A stretch of DNA of 64,000 nucleotides from Rhizobium album (GTDB lineage: Bacteria > Pseudomonadota > Alphaproteobacteria > Rhizobiales > Rhizobiaceae): positions 202,981-266,980 of the forward strand of contig NZ_QFBC01000008.1 of the NCBI RefSeq assembly GCF_003122325.1. The letters run 5' to 3'. A model generated the notes under the pieces. The model saw only the letters and a list, made by a program, of their open reading frames with translations, did no database searches and was not told the origin of the DNA. The stretch's first letter is position 1. Each line of letters opens with the position of its first letter. Both the position numbers and the translations under genes were made by a program. Below are positions 60,444-64,000 of this stretch, piece after piece.

Positions 60444-61474
60444 AGAAGCTGCTCAACACGCTGTATGTCACCACCGAAAATGCATCGCTGCGCAAGGACG
60501 GTGAAAATCTCGTGGCGGAGGTGGAGGGTGTCGAGCGCGTCCGTGTGCCGCTGCACATGCTGGCCTCGGTGGCGGTGTTCGGCGCCATTTTCATTTCCCC
60601 GGCGTTGATGGCGGCCTGCGCCGGCGCGGGCATCACCATCGTGATGCTCGATCGCAACGGCCGGTTTCAGGCGCGTGTCGAAGGCCCGGTGACCGGCAAC
60701 GTGCTGCTGCGCCGGGCGCAATACCGCGCGTCCGAGCGGCCCGACGAGATCGTCCGCTCGATCGTCATCGGCAAGATCGCCAACCAGCGTTCGGTGCTGA
60801 TGCGCTCCTTGCGCGACTACGGGCCGGACTTTTCGGAAGCCGACCGGGCGGCGCTCACCGTCGCTACCGAACGATTGGCGCGTATCATCCGGCGGGTGGA
60901 GCTTGCCGACGAGGGGCTGGATGCCTTGCGCGGCTCGGAGGGCGAGGCCGCCAGCCTCTATTTTTCGGTGTTCGATCACCTGATCCGCTCGCCGGACGAG
61001 GAGATGCGCTGGAAGGGCCGCTCGCGCCGCCCGCCGCTCGATCCGGTCAATGCGCTGCTTTCCTTCCTTTACACCTTGCTTACCCATGATTGCCGCAGCG
61101 CCTGCGAAAGTGTCGGGCTCGATCCTGCCGTCGGTTTCCTTCACCGCGACCGGCCCGGCCGCCCAAGCCTGGCGCTCGACCTGATGGAAGAGATGCGGCC
61201 GGTCCTGGCCGACCGGCTTGCCCTGTCGCTGATCAACCGGCGGCAACTGCGGGCGAAGGATTTCGAGACGCGTGACGGCGGCTCCGTGATGATGTCGGAC
61301 GATGCCCGCAAGCTGGTTCTGACGGCCTGGCAGGAGCGCAAGAAGGACGAGCGGCTGCACCCTTTCCTGGAGGAAAAGGCGCCGCTGGGCCTGACGCCTT
61401 ATCTGCAGGCCCAGATGCTGGCCGGCCATCTGCGCGGCGATCTCGACGCCTATCCGCCCTGGTTCTGGAAATAG
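60440..61474 (+). CDS. cas1: Cas1 integrase (type I-C)
   Basis: A 344-residue integrase: N-terminal beta domain (KKLLNTLYVTTENASLRKDG), then the helical catalytic domain with RGSEGEAASLYF (E167), GFLHRDRPGRPSLALDLMEE (H235, D247, E250). With Cas2 it inserts new spacers at the leader end. The start is a GTG at 60440, overlapping the cas4 stop. The frame is also open upstream to 59837, over cas4, but that is not homologous. Confidence 0.96.
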   Translation: MKKLLNTLYVTTENASLRKDGENLVAEVEGVERVRVPLHMLASVAVFGAIFISPALMAACAGAGITIVMLDRNGRFQARVEGPVTGNVLLRRAQYRASERPDEIVRSIVIGKIANQRSVLMRSLRDYGPDFSEADRAALTVATERLARIIRRVELADEGLDALRGSEGEAASLYFSVFDHLIRSPDEEMRWKGRSRRPPLDPVNALLSFLYTLLTHDCRSACESVGLDPAVGFLHRDRPGRPSLALDLMEEMRPVLADRLALSLINRRQLRAKDFETRDGGSVMMSDDARKLVLTAWQERKKDERLHPFLEEKAPLGLTPYLQAQMLAGHLRGDLDAYPPWFWK

Positions 61475-61483
61475 GAGGCGACC

Positions 61484-61774
61484 ATGCTGGTGCTGGTGAC
61501 CTACGACGTCAACACCATCGAAGGAAACGGCGCGGCCCGGCTGCGCGGCGTCGCCAAGGCCTGCCGGGATTATGGCCAGCGCGTCCAGTTTTCGGTCTTT
61601 GAGATCGAGGTCGATCCGGCGCAATGGGTGAAGCTGAAGGCGCGGCTGGAAAGCATCATCAAACCGGAGTTCGACAGCCTGCGCTATTATTACCTCGGCG
61701 CCAACTGGCAGCGGAAAGTGGAACACATCGGCGCCAAACCGGCCACTGACTTGGGCGGTACGCTGATTGTCTGA
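61484..61774 (+). CDS. cas2: Cas2, type I-C
   Basis: A 96-residue protein beginning [11 protein letters not shown], the Cas2 beta strand with the conserved Asp; next [20 protein letters not shown] and [18 protein letters not shown]. The C-terminus [14 protein letters not shown] is typical of type I-C Cas2. It is the structural centre of the Cas1-Cas2 integrase. It starts 9 bases after cas1 with AGGAGG and ends the operon 205 bases before the array. Confidence 0.96.
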   Translation: MLVLVTYDVNTIEGNGAARLRGVAKACRDYGQRVQFSVFEIEVDPAQWVKLKARLESIIKPEFDSLRYYYLGANWQRKVEHIGAKPATDLGGTLIV

Positions 61775-61979
61775 CGCCACGGGCCCGTTGAGGAGAAGGA
61801 GCGCGAATCGCAAGCGTGTCGAAAAAACCGGCACTGTTCGCACCCATGCCAGCCCCTTGAAATCGTAAGAAAAATCTTCCACCCGGCATTTCCGGGCGAC
61901 GATCCGCTTGTGTTTTTTGGGCGAATGCGCGCGAAGGTTTTGCTTTTCTCTGTGCCGGCAATGGGTTAGCACAGAGGCC
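61775..61979 (+). promoter_or_regulatory. CRISPR leader
   Basis: A 205-base region between cas2 and the first repeat, more AT-rich than its surroundings (runs such as AAAAAAC near 61823, TTTTTTGG near 61912 and TTTTGCTTTTC near 61938). It holds no gene. Position on the cas side of the array, upstream of the repeats in the transcribed direction, identifies it as the leader with the array promoter and integration anchor. Confidence 0.8.
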
Positions 61980-63780
61980 GTCGCCTCCTCGCGGGGGCGT
62001 GGATTGAAACACCGGCAGGCCTGTATCGTCGGCGGCTGGGTCCAGGTCGCCTCCTCGCGGGGGCGTGGATTGAAACGCTGGCCCTCGATCTTGAAACCAG
62101 CGTCCTCATCGTCGCCTCCTCGCGGGGGCGTGGATTGAAACTCGAAGATCGACGATTTGACATCGCGCATCTATGTCGCCTCCTCGCGGGGGCGTGGATT
62201 GAAACACCTACTACACCTCGGCAAGCGCTGCGGCAATCGGGTCGCCTCCTCGCGGGGGCGTGGATTGAAACGATTAATTCTGCAGTCGTAGCAAGCTTCG
62301 ACATTGTCGCCTCCTCGCGGGGGCGTGGATTGAAACGACATCAGCGAGATCGCGCGAAAGGATCTCGTCACGTCGCCTCCTCGCGGGGGCGTGGATTGAA
62401 ACTACCTCGACGGCATTCTGCCGGCGCCGTAAGCGACCGTCGCCTCCTCGCGGGGGCGTGGATTGAAACCAGCCTGACGGCGTCAACAGTGACATGAGCT
62501 ACACGTCGCCTCCTCGCGGGGGCGTGGATTGAAACAGCACCCCTTGACGATCGAGCGGGTTTGGTCCGGCGGTCGCCTCCTCGCGGGGGCGTGGATTGAA
62601 ACGTTGTGGGGCTGCGGGGCGAGTGCTCTACCTGGATGTCGCCTCCTCGCGGGGGCGTGGATTGAAACGAAAACTCCAGATGGATGCGTCCGCCGAGCGT
62701 GAAGGTCGCCTCCTCGCGGGGGCGTGGATTGAAACCGCGTCTTAACCCGAAATATGTTGATGCCGTCCTCGTCGCCTCCTCGCGGGGGCGTGGATTGAAA
62801 CTCGAAATTGACAGCTGTTTCATCGGAGTTTCCGGGTCGCCTCCTCGCGGGGGCGTGGATTGAAACATGTCCGTGTTTGTGCTCCTGACAACAAATCTGT
62901 GTCGCCTCCTCGCGGGGGCGTGGATTGAAACACGGATCGCGACAGCATCGACCACTACCTGACGCGTCGCCTCCTCGCGGGGGCGTGGATTGAAACAGCT
63001 TTCCGGACCGCAGATCCGCCGCCTTTCCGGGTCGCCTCCTCGCGGGGGCGTGGATTGAAACACGGCGTTGACCCGCGAAACGACGCCGGACGACGTCGCC
63101 TCCTCGCGGGGGCGTGGATTGAAACACGCGCGGTGATCTGCTGAAATGCAGGAAGCGGCACGTCGCCTCCTCGCGGGGGCGTGGATTGAAACTGAATCAG
63201 CAGCAGTGGACCGGGCCGACGACGGTCGCCTCCTCGCGGGGGCGTGGATTGAAACGGTCATTGGTCCCAATCCGCTGAAGCTCGCCACGAGGTCGCCTCC
63301 TCGCGGGGGCGTGGATTGAAACAATGCCGCCGTGAAGCTGAAACCGAACCCAACCCCCGTCGCCTCCTCGCGGGGGCGTGGATTGAAACCGAGCGCGTGA
63401 AGAAGCGCCAGCACCTCGAAATCGTCGCCTCCTCGCGGGGGCGTGGATTGAAACACTCAAGCGGGAACTCTTCTGATCGATGCTGCGGCGTCGCCTCCTC
63501 GCGGGGGCGTGGATTGAAACAATCGAGACCTCGCCATCAGTCGTCGGGAGCGGTGTCGCCTCCTCGCGGGGGCGTGGATTGAAACTCAACGAAGTGCGCG
63601 CCACCGTCGATGAGTTGATCGTCGCCTCCTCGCGGGGGCGTGGATTGAAACGATCTCGGGATCGACGGGCTGCAGGCGGTCACTGTCGCCTCCTCGCGGG
63701 GGCGTGGATTGAAACACGATAGACCTCTCGCTGTCGCGGTCGATCCGCAGTCGCCTCCTCGCGGGGGCGTGGATTGAAAC
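61980..63780 (+). CRISPR. Type I-C CRISPR array: 28 repeats, 27 spacers
   Basis: Twenty-eight copies of a 31-nt repeat beginning GTCGCCTCCTCGCGGGGG and ending GTGGATTGAAAC, all identical as far as I can read, with first copy at 61980-62010 and last at 63750-63780. The 27 spacers are 32-36 nt (most 34-36), giving a period of 63-67. The repeat contains a stem GCCTCC/GGGGGC with loop TCGC, leaving a 3' tail ending ATTGAAAC that becomes the crRNA 5' handle after Cas5c cleavage. Orientation follows the cas operon and leader. The last repeat is as perfect as the others, whereas leader-distal repeats usually degenerate; with the insertion element that follows it suggests that the array was interrupted rather than ended here. 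Confidence 0.98.
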
Positions 63781-63810
63781 ATTGCCGGCATTGCGGCGAG
63801 TACGACGACG
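63781..63810 (+). other. Truncated 28th spacer
   Basis: About 30 bases between the last intact repeat and the end of the IS256-like element. Size and position fit a spacer (32-36 nt) cut by the insertion. In frame it could encode CRHCGEYDDG, a zinc-ribbon-like peptide, consistent with protospacer DNA from a coding region. Confidence 0.5.
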
Positions 63811-64000
63811 GGATCGTGTCCCAGGAGATGGTGTAGCTTCGGCGATCGCCGTGCCTTCCGGACAGAGCCGGGCATTGATCAGCTTGCTGCTGGCAGGCTG
63901 ATGAGCGGATCATCGCTCATCGCGGCGATGGTTTCCAGTGTCATATAGCGGGATCGTTGGACTGCCCATTCATCGTTTTGTTCGAGTAGCAGCGCGCCAA
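63811..64000 (-). mobile_element. IS256-family (Mutator-type) insertion sequence, right end
   Basis: The segment contains the end of a transposase on the reverse strand and, after its stop, about 40 bases leading to an end with GTGTCCCAGGAGATGGTGTA (63816-63835), similar to the terminal repeats of rhizobial IS256/IS1113-type elements (from memory). The element continues past the window. Its exact tip is about 63808-63814. Confidence 0.6.
63879..64000 (-). CDS. IS256-family transposase, C-terminal fragment (continues outside window)
   Basis: Reading from the window edge on the reverse strand: [20 protein letters not shown] then [19 protein letters not shown] and a stop at 63879-63881. The [17 protein letters not shown] motif is the characteristic C-terminus of IS256/Mutator transposases. 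Only 39 residues of about 400 are visible, so integrity of the gene cannot be judged. The gene points toward the CRISPR array. Confidence 0.8.
   Translation of the reverse strand, partial: GALLLEQNDEWAVQRSRYMTLETIAAMSDDPLISLPAAS

Noticed and set aside
60194..62170. Reverse-strand frame of over 650 codons under cas4-cas1-cas2
   Set aside because: Antisense to genes with complete catalytic motifs and partly made of CRISPR repeats.
62135..63875. Several open frames rich in repeated SRGRGLK or SIHAPARRR/FNPRPREE segments
   Set aside because: They are translations of the CRISPR repeat in different frames, not genes.

Overview
The window looks like part of the accessory genome (megaplasmid or chromosomal island) of a Rhizobiales-type alphaproteobacterium (Rhizobium/Ensifer/Shinella-like). 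The base composition is GC-rich, ABC importers with dedicated regulators (IclR, LacI, RpiR, AraC) are very dense, many operons are coupled by 4-nt ATGA overlaps, and the protein families are typical of rhizobial catabolic islands. I saw no rRNA or tRNA gene. Genus-level assignment is inference.

Layout. 1-4983: acyl-CoA/2-oxoacid catabolism (partial CaiB-type CoA-transferase, IclR regulator, acyl-CoA dehydrogenase, fused alpha/beta E1 dehydrogenase) with IclR-like operators in front of both transcription units. 4988-5300: frameshifted remnant of a DUF308/HdeD-like membrane protein. 5530-17344: an iron/siderophore island showing decay: AraC regulator, intact TonB receptor, IclR regulator, a second TonB receptor that has lost its signal peptide, a complete FecBCDE-type importer, and a frameshifted flavin monooxygenase. 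17372-29038: a peptide ABC importer with an M81 (MlrC-like) peptidase and RpiR/SIS regulator, divergent from an N-succinylamino acid racemase-like enolase, a GNAT acetyltransferase, an MFS carrier and a DUF4174 protein; this could form a D-amino-acid/peptide salvage pathway. 29431-35288: a YtfQRT-YjfF-like (galactofuranose-type) importer with a divergent LacI regulator and a clear palindromic operator.

35610-52638: two paralogous IclR regulators around an alpha/beta hydrolase, then a long co-directional cluster: SCP2-like protein, alpha/beta hydrolase, metallo-beta-lactamase lactonase, sugar-type ABC importer with unusual subunits, a proteorhodopsin homologue without the retinal-binding lysine, a flotillin, a small membrane protein, an SSS-family transporter and an iron-dependent alcohol dehydrogenase. 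The lactonase, Fe-ADH and IclR regulators recall the BlcR/BlcC/BlcB lactone pathway of Agrobacterium, but the lysine-less rhodopsin in a catabolic/transport operon is the most novel item in the window.

52678-64000: an HD-GYP protein, then a complete type I-C CRISPR-Cas system (cas3-cas5-cas8c-cas7-cas4-cas1-cas2), a leader and an array of 28 identical 31-nt repeats with 27 spacers. The array is cut at its far end by an IS256-family element that appears to have inserted inside the next spacer.
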